Source: G965279335 sp965279285
GTDB taxonomy: Bacteria > Pseudomonadota > Gammaproteobacteria > DSM-16500
Reading direction: 5' to 3'
NCBI GenBank assembly: GCA_965279285.1
Contig: OZ257147.1
Span: forward strand, 372,001-436,000
Length of the DNA: 64,000 nt
Shown in pieces: positions 52,226 to 62,900 of this stretch. The position numbers and the translations under genes were made by a program. Within the stretch, counting starts at the first letter, position 1. Each line of letters opens with the position of its first letter. A model generated the notes under the pieces. That model saw only the letters and a list, made by a program, of their open reading frames with translations, made no database searches and was not told where the DNA came from.

Positions 52226-54043
52226 TTAAGCTGTAGGATTTCCGCTACTCGCTCTTTGTTGATATATATCAGCTGCATCATCGTCATCATCGCTCATATT
52301 AGGATCTACTATTCCTGGCACAAGATCACTAGCAGCTTGTAATCTAATTTGAGCTGCTGCAAAAAATGAAAGAGTTGGTGGCACTTGATATTGGTTAGCC
52401 CGTCCAGTGGTTGTCGCAGCTGGTATAGTACCTGATCCTCCCTGAGGGTCTGTTGCTGAAGTTGCAGGTTTTATTAGGATTTGTTGTTGTGGACTTGATG
52501 CTGCTGCAGCCCCGACAGCAGGCGTAGTCGTTGTTATAACTATAGCTGCAGTCGTTGAAGCTGGATTACCATCTTTATCATCATCGCTACGCAACATCAC
52601 AGGAGACGTTAGCGTTGTTGATACCGCCGTTGTACTTGCAAAATTAGCTCTCCTATTAAGATTGTAAGTTGTTCCTGATCGATTCAATTTGGCAGTAAAT
52701 CCAGTTTGCTTAGATAAATCCCTTTTTGCTGTTTCTAAACTTAAGTCGTCAGTCGCTAATCGACTAGCTAAATGTTGTTCACTGGGAGTTAGTACGTTTA
52801 AACGAGGTGCTGCACCAAAAGCATTTTTTCCCACCAAGTTTTTATTATAAGGATTTATTAAATATTGAATGGTACCGACATCCGATTGGCGATTTTTATT
52901 GGGTTTTCTTTTTATTGGTGGCAGTGCAGTGCCCACAGGTACATTAGCAGGAGCTGCTGCTGTTGCAGTGGATGCAAGCGTATTATCAACTCTGCCTAGA
53001 CGAGCAGTCATTAAAGGAGCGTGTTTATTATCGTTTCTATTTGCAACAGGGGGCTGGGGAGCTTGCAATGCTCTCATTGTTTCGTGGCGTAATCTTGCTG
53101 TGTTCCATTCAGCATGCAACCAAGTTCCTTCAGGATGTATGTTAACAGGATAGCTACCACAACCGCTGGGAAAACATTCATCGACTGCTTGAACAGTGAG
53201 TAGAGTAGACATACATATTGTGACAGGTAGTGGCAGTACAAAACAATCCATTATGCCATGACATAATATACTGGCTGCGAAACTGGGAATACCGCCTGAT
53301 AAGCCATGCATTTCATAATAAGCGCGCCCGGTTTTAAAAGGAGCGCAGTACAAGCCACCACTGACTTCAAATGGTTTAGCCATTAAATAAACACATGAAT
53401 AACCACATGCCGAACAATTGCAACAGCTACTGTGACAACAATCATCTTGACTCTGATTTCTCACATATTGCGCTTCATGAATTGCCATGTTGCTAATTGA
53501 TCCACAACCTAATCCAGTTGGTGTTTCGAGCCAACGACTTCCTGTTCTACATGGTGCTGTAACAGCAGTGTAAATTCGCGTATAGATCGAAAAATTTTCG
53601 CCTGAATAGCCGGTGCAAGACCAGGCAGGATGCGGGTAATAACAACAAGCTTTCGTCAGCATTAAATCTTCGTGCATACTGCCGCCTAGCGAAGTTGCTA
53701 GTGATTTTTCGTCTAGATGTGTTCCGGCTATTGTTCCTTTTTGTGCATACAAATCATTTCTACCCAGGTATGTTCCATGTATCTGGCCAGGTTTTAGCGG
53801 AGCGTTTGAAAGTGATGCTCCGTAGCGTATCCCGAATGGAGGATAAACGGTTGCAAGGCTCCCATTCCAAATCACCTTAAAATCCTGAGTATGATGAGAA
53901 TTGGTCGCTGTTTGGAAGATAGGCATTGCAGCCCAATAGCTACTGCTACAGCAAGGGCAGCTATTATTTTGATTAATATTGCGAGGATGCATTCTAGCTT
54001 TCTCCACTCCGGTTTTAAGTATGGTTGTTGTTTTTTGTACCAT
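52226..54043 (-). CDS. Cys-rich N-terminus plus low-complexity C-terminus, candidate effector
   Basis: A 605-residue protein of no recognised family. The first 330 residues are rich in Cys and aromatic residues, with CC and CxxC clusters (NNSCPCCSSSYW; DDCCHSSCCNCSACGYSC), as in a metal-binding or disulfide-rich fold. The rest is Thr/Ala/Ser/Pro-rich and probably disordered, ending in a run of Asp (MSDDDDDAAD) and a short tail. No signal peptide. An in-frame ATG at 53992 (residue 18) has a GGAG ribosome binding site and may be the true start. The composition resembles secreted effectors, but this is inference. Confidence 0.65.
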   Translation of the reverse strand: MVQKTTTILKTGVEKARMHPRNINQNNSCPCCSSSYWAAMPIFQTATNSHHTQDFKVIWNGSLATVYPPFGIRYGASLSNAPLKPGQIHGTYLGRNDLYAQKGTIAGTHLDEKSLATSLGGSMHEDLMLTKACCYYPHPAWSCTGYSGENFSIYTRIYTAVTAPCRTGSRWLETPTGLGCGSISNMAIHEAQYVRNQSQDDCCHSSCCNCSACGYSCVYLMAKPFEVSGGLYCAPFKTGRAYYEMHGLSGGIPSFAASILCHGIMDCFVLPLPVTICMSTLLTVQAVDECFPSGCGSYPVNIHPEGTWLHAEWNTARLRHETMRALQAPQPPVANRNDNKHAPLMTARLGRVDNTLASTATAAAPANVPVGTALPPIKRKPNKNRQSDVGTIQYLINPYNKNLVGKNAFGAAPRLNVLTPSEQHLASRLATDDLSLETAKRDLSKQTGFTAKLNRSGTTYNLNRRANFASTTAVSTTLTSPVMLRSDDDKDGNPASTTAAIVITTTTPAVGAAAASSPQQQILIKPATSATDPQGGSGTIPAATTTGRANQYQVPPTLSFFAAAQIRLQAASDLVPGIVDPNMSDDDDDAADIYQQRASSGNPTA

Positions 54044-54336
54044 AAAATGAAAAAAACCGCAATAATTTTACTGCTATGTTCTTTGTAACTATGTGATAAA
54101 CAATGACATATACGATTTGTATGATTTCAAATTTTGGATTAATTTTTTCAACGGAATATATTGAAAGCAAGGGAACGCTTCAGTGCAAATGCAGTGTCCC
54201 GTGTATTAGAGAAATTTTATTCTGAAAAATAATTTTCATGTCTCAGTGAGTGAAATTGCTATGCTACAATATTGCATTTAAAAAGCTTGATACGTTCAGT
54301 AAGTGAATAACAGCCCTGAGATGGCATTACGGCTAT
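54044..54336. other. AT-rich intergenic stretch
   Basis: No gene recognised. It holds the promoter region of the minus-strand Cys-rich gene and runs into an IS4-type fragment. Confidence 0.4.
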
Positions 54337-54550
54337 GATTTTTCGTGCTTAGCTTCGTGGGTAATGAATGAAAGATCTTTTTTATGCTTTAAAATCAGGT
54401 GAAAAAGTAATTTTTAAAGATGTGCGTAAGCTGTGGAAGCAGAAGATTTTCTTGTCTGCGCTTCGATTAGCGGATGGAAAATTGTTAATTTTAGCCGCGA
54501 ATAAACTATTAGAAGATCCATTTAATATATTGAGCTTAAAAAACACATGA
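54337..54550 (+). pseudogene. IS4-type transposase fragment
   Basis: The 60-codon frame from 54368 contains KIFLSALRLADGKLLILAAN, the sequence seen before the catalytic Glu region in IS4-family transposases. Nothing of the DDE core before or after is present, so this is a remnant. Its first 65 bases (54337-54404) are repeated in inverted orientation at 56596-56662. Confidence 0.65.
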
Positions 54551-54562
54551 GAGAATTAAATC

Positions 54563-55870
54563 ATGAATTCAGGTTGCGATTCAAAATCATCTAGCCCCAC
54601 ATCCGATGATACTATCCGGGCAGTACTAACAGAACACACAGCAGCAAGCAAGCTGCCGGCAGCCCATGATGATAAAGATATCGCGCAATCAGAAGATAAC
54701 CCTGATATGGAGTTAACAGCCACTTCAACTAAGCTATTAAAAGAAACACCTATGCCTACTGTTATCCTAAATGTGCCTACTTGGTGGGTAAAATTTTATG
54801 ACATTGCCGGCATCGATGAATTGCCAAAAGTACTTCACTATCTTTGTCTAGCCTACGCTGATTATTTACCTGAAGAAAAAGTAACATATCAATATTCTAA
54901 TTCTATCACGATAAGTAGCACATCTTTTTTTACCCGATATATTTCACAAATACAGTATCGTCTTGAGCAAGCTGCAAATGATTTTTTGCGTGAAGGTAAT
55001 ATAGATAAGGCTCTTGCTTTAATCGAACAAAATAGCAACGTTATCAATATAGAAACCCGGGGCACAGATCGTTTAGGAAGGTGTATTAAAGGAAGAACAC
55101 TGCTACAAATCGCAGGAATGGGTAGTGACGTAAACCTTCGTGAAAAGAAAGTAGAAGAAAAAGATCATGGTGCGGTAGAATTATTTGCACAAGCAGCAAA
55201 GTTAACCAAAGATGAAGTTGCAACTCAATTATTTCCTGTACTATTTTCAAATGAAGCAAAAAATGCAAACGAAGCAAGACAACAACGTGTTTTAGCTGTG
55301 GTCAAGGAGTTTGGTGAAAGCATTATTAGAAGGAAAACTGAACTGCCTGAAAGCTGGGATACGATTGAAGAATTTAGGGCAGCTCAAGCAAAATGCCAAC
55401 CTGAGATTGATAAGTTAAGAAACGATTTAATTCGAATTGTATCTAACGAAGTGACTACTTTCGGCTATATTTTTGACACCCACATTTATGATGCATTTTG
55501 CAAATGGTTTACAGATAATCGTAAGCGTTTTAGTGGTTGGTCGAGCGTAATAAGCGATTTAATCTGGGTAAATGGTTATGGTTCGCTACAGTACGTCGCA
55601 TCCGCCGCGGATGCTCATATACACCGGCAAGGTATTGGTACTGTTGTTGATTTTGGCGTAGTCCCGACACGGACTTTTATAAATTCTGACGGTTCTACTT
55701 ATTTCACCTCCCTTTCTAGGTTGGGACTTGATTTTTATTTAGGTTATTACACCGATTCCTGCCGCTGGTACGTTCTCTCCCCCGGCCCATTCCTTGCTTT
55801 GGAAAATTTGTGTCAAGCAAAAACAACAGCGTTGCAAAATTTATGCAACGGCCCAAGGCCTGCTGCTTAA
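54563..55870 (+). CDS. Hypothetical protein, candidate effector, 3' end in inverted duplication
   Basis: A 435-residue protein of no recognised family. The N-terminus is polar and Ser/Thr-rich; the middle is helical (YRLEQAANDFLREGNIDKAL; DHGAVELFAQAAKLTKDEVA). About the last 115 residues are encoded in the left arm of a 435-bp inverted repeat (55526-55960). The right-arm copy differs in frame and has stop codons. The C-terminus here may therefore be altered relative to the ancestral gene, and it is unclear whether this is a full protein. GAGAGAAT before the ATG is a weak ribosome binding site. Confidence 0.5.
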   Translation: MNSGCDSKSSSPTSDDTIRAVLTEHTAASKLPAAHDDKDIAQSEDNPDMELTATSTKLLKETPMPTVILNVPTWWVKFYDIAGIDELPKVLHYLCLAYADYLPEEKVTYQYSNSITISSTSFFTRYISQIQYRLEQAANDFLREGNIDKALALIEQNSNVINIETRGTDRLGRCIKGRTLLQIAGMGSDVNLREKKVEEKDHGAVELFAQAAKLTKDEVATQLFPVLFSNEAKNANEARQQRVLAVVKEFGESIIRRKTELPESWDTIEEFRAAQAKCQPEIDKLRNDLIRIVSNEVTTFGYIFDTHIYDAFCKWFTDNRKRFSGWSSVISDLIWVNGYGSLQYVASAADAHIHRQGIGTVVDFGVVPTRTFINSDGSTYFTSLSRLGLDFYLGYYTDSCRWYVLSPGPFLALENLCQAKTTALQNLCNGPRPAA

Positions 55871-55960
55871 TAATGTAGACGGAAGCAACCCCGTTGCAAC
55901 GGCAGCGGGCGGAAGTTCCCAACATGTACTAATAAACCGGTTTAGTAATTCTTCGTAGTC
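55526..55960. repeat. Left arm of large inverted duplication
   Basis: Matches the reverse complement of 56160-56595 over about 435 bases with scattered substitutions and small indels. Diagnostic shared blocks include CGTCGCATCCGCCGCGGATG and CCGTTGCAACGGCAGCGGGC. It overlaps the end of the 435-residue gene. Confidence 0.88.
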
Positions 55961-56159
55961 CAAAGGTTTTAAATAAATCGCACTAAAAAATTGTGAAAGC
56001 GGTCCGTGTAATGCAATACCAGTTCTGGGATTTTTATAACAGCAAGGGGTTTCAATTGCGTTATTAGTCACCTCTTTCAATATCAATTGTACTTTGGGAT
56101 CATCGTACACTTGAGAAAACCGGCTCTTTGGTGGGTAAGAACTACTGAAACCTGGCACT
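55961..56159 (-). pseudogene. Spacer of the inverted duplication with a protein-like frame
   Basis: On the minus strand the frame VPGFSSSYPPKSRFSQVYDD...IETPCCYKNPRTGIALHGPL...YLKPLDYEELLNRF is open through the whole spacer and looks protein-like. It runs into the antisense of the left arm. No family recognised; probably a remnant of the duplicated gene or a neighbour. Confidence 0.35.
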
Positions 56160-56662
56160 ACGAAGAATTACTAAACCGGTTTGTATATATTGGGAACTTC
56201 CGCCCGCTGCCGTTGCAACGGGGTTGCTTCCGTCTACATTATTAAGCAGCAGGTCTTCGATTGCAGGCTGGGCTGTTGCATAAATTTTGCAACGCTGTTG
56301 TTTTTGCTCGATACAAGTTTTCCAAAGCTTGGAAATGAGGAAATAGAGCCCGGGGCGCGTGGACAGCGATGCATGTAATAACCTAAATAAAAATCAAGTC
56401 CCAACCTAGAAAGGGAGGTGAAATAAGTAGAACCGTCAGAATTTTTTAAAGTCCGTGTCGGGACTACGCCAAAATCAACAACAGTACCAATACCTTACCA
56501 GTGTATATGAGCATCCGCGGCGGATGCGACGTACTGTAGCGAACCATAAGCATTTACCCAGACTAAATCGCTTATTAAGCTCGATAAACCACTAATTCAC
56601 CTGGTTTTAAAGCATAAAAAAAATCTTTCATTCATTACCCACGAGGCTAAGCACGAAAAATC
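56160..56662. repeat. Right arm of large inverted duplication plus inverted IS4 fragment
   Basis: 56160-56595 is the inverted copy of 55526-55960, and 56596-56662 is the inverted copy of 54337-54404. The two source segments are 1.1 kb apart on the left but adjacent here, so the right arm looks like a copy of 54337-55960 that lost its middle. In-frame stops show it is not coding. Confidence 0.85.
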
Positions 56663-56943
56663 TAACGGGCTACTTTAATTTTTTGTTCCGTACAGAGCGA
56701 TTTTCTATTACTCCTGTATCTAAACCAATAAAGATGCGAAGGTTGATGCAAAAGTGGATGGAGATAAAAAACCTAAAGTACTGGTAGTGCCAGTAGGATC
56801 GAGCAATGGTTGTTGTGTTATTACCTAAGAAGTGGGATAGTAAAACAGTATTTGATTTTGCATTAAATATAAAAAATAGTATAAAGCACGCTGTTTTCAA
56901 TCAGGATTAAGTTTGATCATTACATTTTCTGCTAGGAGGAAGT
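56663..56943. other. Degenerate intergenic sequence upstream of the giant gene
   Basis: No gene recognised. A short plus-strand frame (DAKVDAKVDGDKKPKVLVVP) looks like a protein scrap. AGGAGGA just before 56944 is a strong ribosome binding site for the next gene. Confidence 0.4.
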
Positions 56944-59900
56944 ATGCAAAGGAATCCATCAGCTTTAACTGTAGAAAATCCACTAATTAAATCTCCAGAG
57001 TATTTTCGATTCCGCGAACAACTGAAAACAGCCACTGAGCTACAGCAAGATGTTCCGCTTGCTATAGTCATAAATTACTTAGGCCCAGATTTAGGCTTAA
57101 TCGATCGACTGCAGACAGCAGCAGAAAACACTTTGTTATTAGCTCAAGATAAAACAGGAAGTCATCAAGCCTACGAGTGCGTTTTACAAATGGCTTTTTA
57201 TTACCAAGCTGCCTGGGCATTGGCAAAGCGATATCAATTAGCAAATTATTACCCTGCGATTCTTGAGCAATTAAAGAATCTTGAACAGGTTTTCCCCAAG
57301 CTTGCCTTTGAAGTAGTTTCTTTGCATGATGAAAAGCAAATGATTATTCGAGATTTTCAACTGCATTATCAAAATAATAATCAGCATAAAAAAACATTAC
57401 TAGCAATTCGCGATTTTGCCAAAAAACAATTAAAAATTTATCAAGAACAATCTAGTAATTCAGATTTGAAAATGATGACGAGTCGCAATGCTCCAAAACC
57501 TGTTTCGATGCAAGCAATTTACAGCGATATCAGTCAAAAGATTAGAATATTATTTACTGCGATTATTTCCGAAAGTATTTTGCAGTATCAACAACTCACC
57601 AGTGTTTATCCACCATGTGCTTATAGTTTTATTGCCTTAGGGTCTTTAGCAAGAGAAGAGATCACGCCGTATTCAGATATAGAGTTTGGAATTTTAATCG
57701 AAGATAAATCAGATGACAGCATTAATAATAAAAACAAAGTTTATTTCCGTAATCTTTGTCGCTTAATCAATTTTAAATTATTAGCATTAGCTGAAACACC
57801 AGCAAATTTTATCAGCAAAGAGTTTGGAGAAAAGGTTGGAGCATTGTTGGGAGCAGAAAAACATGCTCTTATCCCGAAAGGGTTTTGTTTTGATGCCTTT
57901 GTAGCAGGTGGATATAAAAATCCTTTAGGTAAACGTGATGAGAAAGGTGAATTAATTTTTGAATTGATTGGCACACCAAGTGAATTAGCCGATTATCAAG
58001 ATGAAAAACACTATGGTGAAAAGGGAAAATTAGTCAGTGAATTATTGTTGCCGGGTTCCTTAACGCAAGCACGTTTAATTATTAGCAGTCAAACAAATGA
58101 ACAACTATTAAAACAATATGAGCAAAAGGTATCTGCTTATCTCAACCAACGCGCTAAACAATTATGGGGAAAACCGCTTGATTCATCGCTGAATTTAACG
58201 CTCTATCAAGCGCGTGCGTTGGAATTATTAGTCGCAGACATTGGCCGTTTTCGCCCAAAATTAGGTAAGCAAGAAGAAGGTGGTCGTTCATTTGCTGCTA
58301 AACATGATTTATATCGTTTACCGAATATGATGTTTGATCAATTGGCCTTGTATTTTAACTTAACGGAAACCAATTTATGGGAACAGTTAAATGCCTTAGC
58401 CAGTAGTACAACAGCGGCACGTCCGGCTTTATTCAATGCAGCAGCAACCAAGAATTTAGCGCGCGCGATTGATCGCGTGACAGAATATCGCTTAGCAGCG
58501 TATTTAGCGTTAGAAGAACAAGCCGAAAATGCTGAACTCACCGATGATCCTGAAAAAACACTGACAGGTTCTCTCCAGCAAAAAGTTTTTTATTTACCCA
58601 AAGAAGCCGTGTTTGATCTGTATCGTACGCTAATTCCATTTTGGTATGCTATGCGATCATTTCGTGACAGCAAAGGACAAGATATTAATGTGTTTAATCA
58701 TCCAGTATTTGGTAATTTTTATACTAAAGCGCTGTGGGTTGAAGCAAACATGCAATTATTGCTGCAAGGCTATCCGCAAGCACTATCATTATTGCAGCCA
58801 GAGCTTAAAAAAATATTGGCGTCGCCATATGTGACAATTAATGTTGATGAAAAGAATCCGGTGGGCACGCTTCGCTTTGCCCACCCTACAAATGCTCTTG
58901 TAGGGTGGACAAAGGAGCATAGCGACGTGTCCACCATGCGTGATTCAGAAGTAGAACAAGCCCTCATATTCTATACGGCAGGACAGGCGTATTTAGAAAG
59001 TAATGCAGCATTAACAGAGGCACAAGATTATTTAACACGTGCCTTAACTCTTTTCCAAAATAACAATAAAATAGCTTATTCAGCTGAGATTTTAAATTGT
59101 TATCTAGGGTTATCACGGGGCAGTTGGCTACAACAAAATTCAGCATCAGCGAAGTCACATCATGCTAAAGCCTTGCAACTCATACAAACGCAATTTGGTG
59201 AAGGCCATCCTTACTATGCTGAATATAAAAAGCTTGATTTTTATCTACAACAAAAACCGGGGCAAATATCTAATTTAAAACTACCGGAACGGATTGGTAA
59301 TTGGCATATTCCACCCGACAACCAGCATTTTGTTGGACGTACCGAAACCCTCAAAAAATTAACTGCCCATTTTAAACCAGCGCAAGCAGGTATGAAGATA
59401 TGTTTTTTAAGCACGATTTCGGGTTTAGGCGGTATTGGTAAAACGCAAGTTGCCTTGAAGTTTCTCCATCGTTCAGGTCATGATTACGCCTTGCGCTTAT
59501 GGTTTCGTGCCGAGCAAGAACACACACTATTACAAGATTATATCGAATTAGCAGAACGCTTTCGTTTAATGGCGATGGGTGAAAGACTATCTAAAGAGGA
59601 AGTGATTGAACGCGTAAAAAAATATTTAGAGAATAATCCTGACTGGTTGGCCGTGTACGATAACGCAACAAATTATGCATCGATCAAACAATTTCTTCCA
59701 ACACGCGGTGGGCATGTGGTGATTACCACAAGATATTCTAAAGAAACGTTAAACAACGAATTAAAAAATGAAAAAGCCATTGATGCTGTAACATTAGAAA
59801 TAGATAAGTTCACACAAGAAGAAGCGTTGCAATATTTAAAAGAAATGACAGGGCGCAGTGGAGTTCAAGAAGAACAAGCTATGCGAGAATTGGCAGAAAA

Positions 59901-62900
59901 ATTGGATTATCTACCTTTAGCTTTGGCACAAGCTGCCGCTTACATTAAACGTCGTGGTATTACTACTCAAGATTATCGGGAACGTTATAAAACTAGCCAG
60001 CAATATTTACTCAAAGATAAATTATTACCAGCAGATAGTCACAGCCTTCCTGTTGCAACTACTTGGGAAGTTACCTTGCAAGCGATTCAAGAGGAAGAAC
60101 AAAAGGCAGGAGAACCACCATTAGCGCTTGCGGTATTGCAAGCCATGAGTTATTTATATGCAGATCAAATCCCACAAAATCTATTAGCACAATGGTTTAA
60201 AGTTACGCGTTTAGTTTCTAAACAAGAGATACAAGGCCAATTACAGAAAGTGTTAGATCGTTTGGCTGATTACTCGATGATTCAAAAAAATAAAATTGAG
60301 AATACCGTTAGTATCCATCGCTTAGTGCAAGAGGTTATAAGAAATAGAGATCCTCAGCAACAAGCATCAAAAAATTTAAAGTTAAAACCGGATGAGAAAA
60401 AAGCGGAAACAAAAACAAACCCTGATGTCAAATCAGCAGTTATGAGTACAGAAGAAAAGAAAAAAGAGCAAGAAAAAAAAATTGCTTTAGATCAGGCTTT
60501 TCATCTGAAACAACAAAGTAAACATATCTATCAGCAGAGCGAACAAAACATACCAAGTAAATCAATTGATTTTAAAACAGCTGAGGATGCCTTGCGAAAA
60601 TCGATTACTATTTACCAACAATACAAAGACAGTTATGCAGGGGAATTATGCGATGTATTCTTAGATTTGGCTTTATTATTACATGCACAAGGCACAAATC
60701 AGAGTAAACAAGCAGCACAGAAATGTTTAACCGATGCAAAACAATCTTTAGTTAAATCTTATGGTAAAGCGGATGCCAAACAAAGCCGCTGTAAAGCTGT
60801 TGAATGGTATCTTGATGCTAAACGTGATAACAGCATCTTTGCAGTAAAAACTTATGCCAGTTTTGATACTTGGCAATTGCCGCCTAACAATAATGAATTC
60901 TTTGTCGGCCGCGAATCACTGATCGCAGAACTCAACCAGCACTGCAAACCTGATCAAGCGTATAAGATGTTAGTGCTTAGCGCGGTTTCTGGTCTAGGTG
61001 GTGTAGGTAAAACACAACTAGCAATTCATTATCTCTATCATGCCAAACATCACTATAATTTGCGTGCGTGGTTCCGTGCAGAAAATGCTAGCCTATTACT
61101 TTCTGATTATCGCAGCTTTGCCAAAGAGTTTGATTTAATTCCTGTTGACGAGAAAACACTAAAAGAAGAAATTATTGGATCAGTCAAACGTTATTTAGAA
61201 CGACATCCAGATTGGTTGGCTGTATATGATAATGCGGGGTCACGTGATGAAATAAGAGAGTTTCTACCCACTAAAGGTGGCCATTTAATCGTAACCACTC
61301 GTCGGCAAGAATATGACGACGTGGGAATTAAAGTAGCAGTGGATGTATTTACTGAACAAGAAGCGGTTGCTTATCTCAAAAAATTAACGGGTATAACTAA
61401 TCAAGAAAAAGAAATGGCAGAACTTGCCAAAACTTTAGGTTACTTACCGTTAGCCATTGGTCAAGCGGGTGCTTACATTAAAAACCAATATATTACTATT
61501 CAACAATATTTAAACCATTATAAGCAAAGCGCTGTGAAATTATTAGAAGCACAACAATTAACATTAGATGATAGAAGCGAAACTATCGCAACGACATGGG
61601 ATATTAGCTTAAAAGCTATTGAGCAAGACGAAGGCGAGCCGCATTTAAGTCTCACGGTATTACAAGCTATGGCACATTTACATGCAGAAGATATTCCGAG
61701 AGATGTTTTAGAGAAGTGGTTGCAAGGACAACGGGTAGCTGTTGATCCCGTTTCGACACAATTGGCGCTCGATAAAATAATTGGGCATTTACGGGATTAC
61801 TCTTTAATTTATGTCGATGTTGCAAAGAAAACAGTGAGCATTCACCGGTTAGTACAGGAAGTAATAAGGCAAAAATTACTGCCAATATTAAATAAATATG
61901 AATACCCTCTTATGGTAAGAGATGAAAAAATTATTCAGGCTACTAATAAAAATATACACAGGGTAAAATTTTTAAGTGATTTAGCAGATAGTTTGCATTC
62001 AGAGTTTTATCCTGAAAAACAAGCTTTAGAAACTGAAAAGCGTCAGAAGGTTTTATTTCCTCATTTGCAAGAAATGCTTCATCATTTAGAGCAAAAAAAT
62101 CATTTTTTTGAAGAAATTGAAGAATGGGTAGGACAATTGAGCTATGATGTTGGTTTTGTTCTATTGCATCAGTATCCCACCTCGACTAATTTAGAAAAAG
62201 CAAAGAAGTATTTTGAGAGAGGGTTAGAAATACAAAAAAAACATAATTCTCCCGATGATAAATGGAAAATAGGAATAGTTTTAGGCGGTCTTGCCAATGT
62301 CTATGGGAAATTAGGAGATGTAAAAAAAGAAATGGAATTACTTGATAAGGTTTGTAAAATCCTATTGCTGCATCCTGGAAGTGGTAGCTCGCAAGTTGCA
62401 ACAATTTTAAATAATTTCGCTGATGCATACATAGATAGAGGAGAGCCAGAGAAAGCAGAACCTATACTTAAGTATGCTTTAAATATAACAGAAAGGTGCC
62501 ATGGTAAAAATCATTGGCGAATTGCAATGGTTTTAGAGAGCTTAGGTGTGGTTTATAATGCATTAACTAAACCAACAGAGGCAAAGCCTATATTAGAACG
62601 TGCTCTAGAAATTATGGAAAGAGAATATGATGTAAATCATTGGCAAATAACAACAGTTCTAAATAATCTTGCAAATACTTATGGTGCGTTGGGAGATATA
62701 GAAAGAAAAAAAGATTTATTAGAGCGTGCTTTAAAAATTCAAGAAAGACATTTTTCTCAAAACTCTCCACAAATTGCTGCTACTTTAAATAACCTCGCAA
62801 ATGCATGCGGATATTTAGGTGATAATAAAACAAAAGTAAGTATGCTTAAACGTGCTCTAAAAATTAAAGAAGATTATTATGGATTAGATCATCTTGAAAC

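Noticed and set aside
56181..56378. 65-codon plus-strand frame in the right arm
   Set aside because: It is antisense to the duplicated coding segment; a second frame with similar peptide on the left arm's opposite strand shows it is a repeat artefact.
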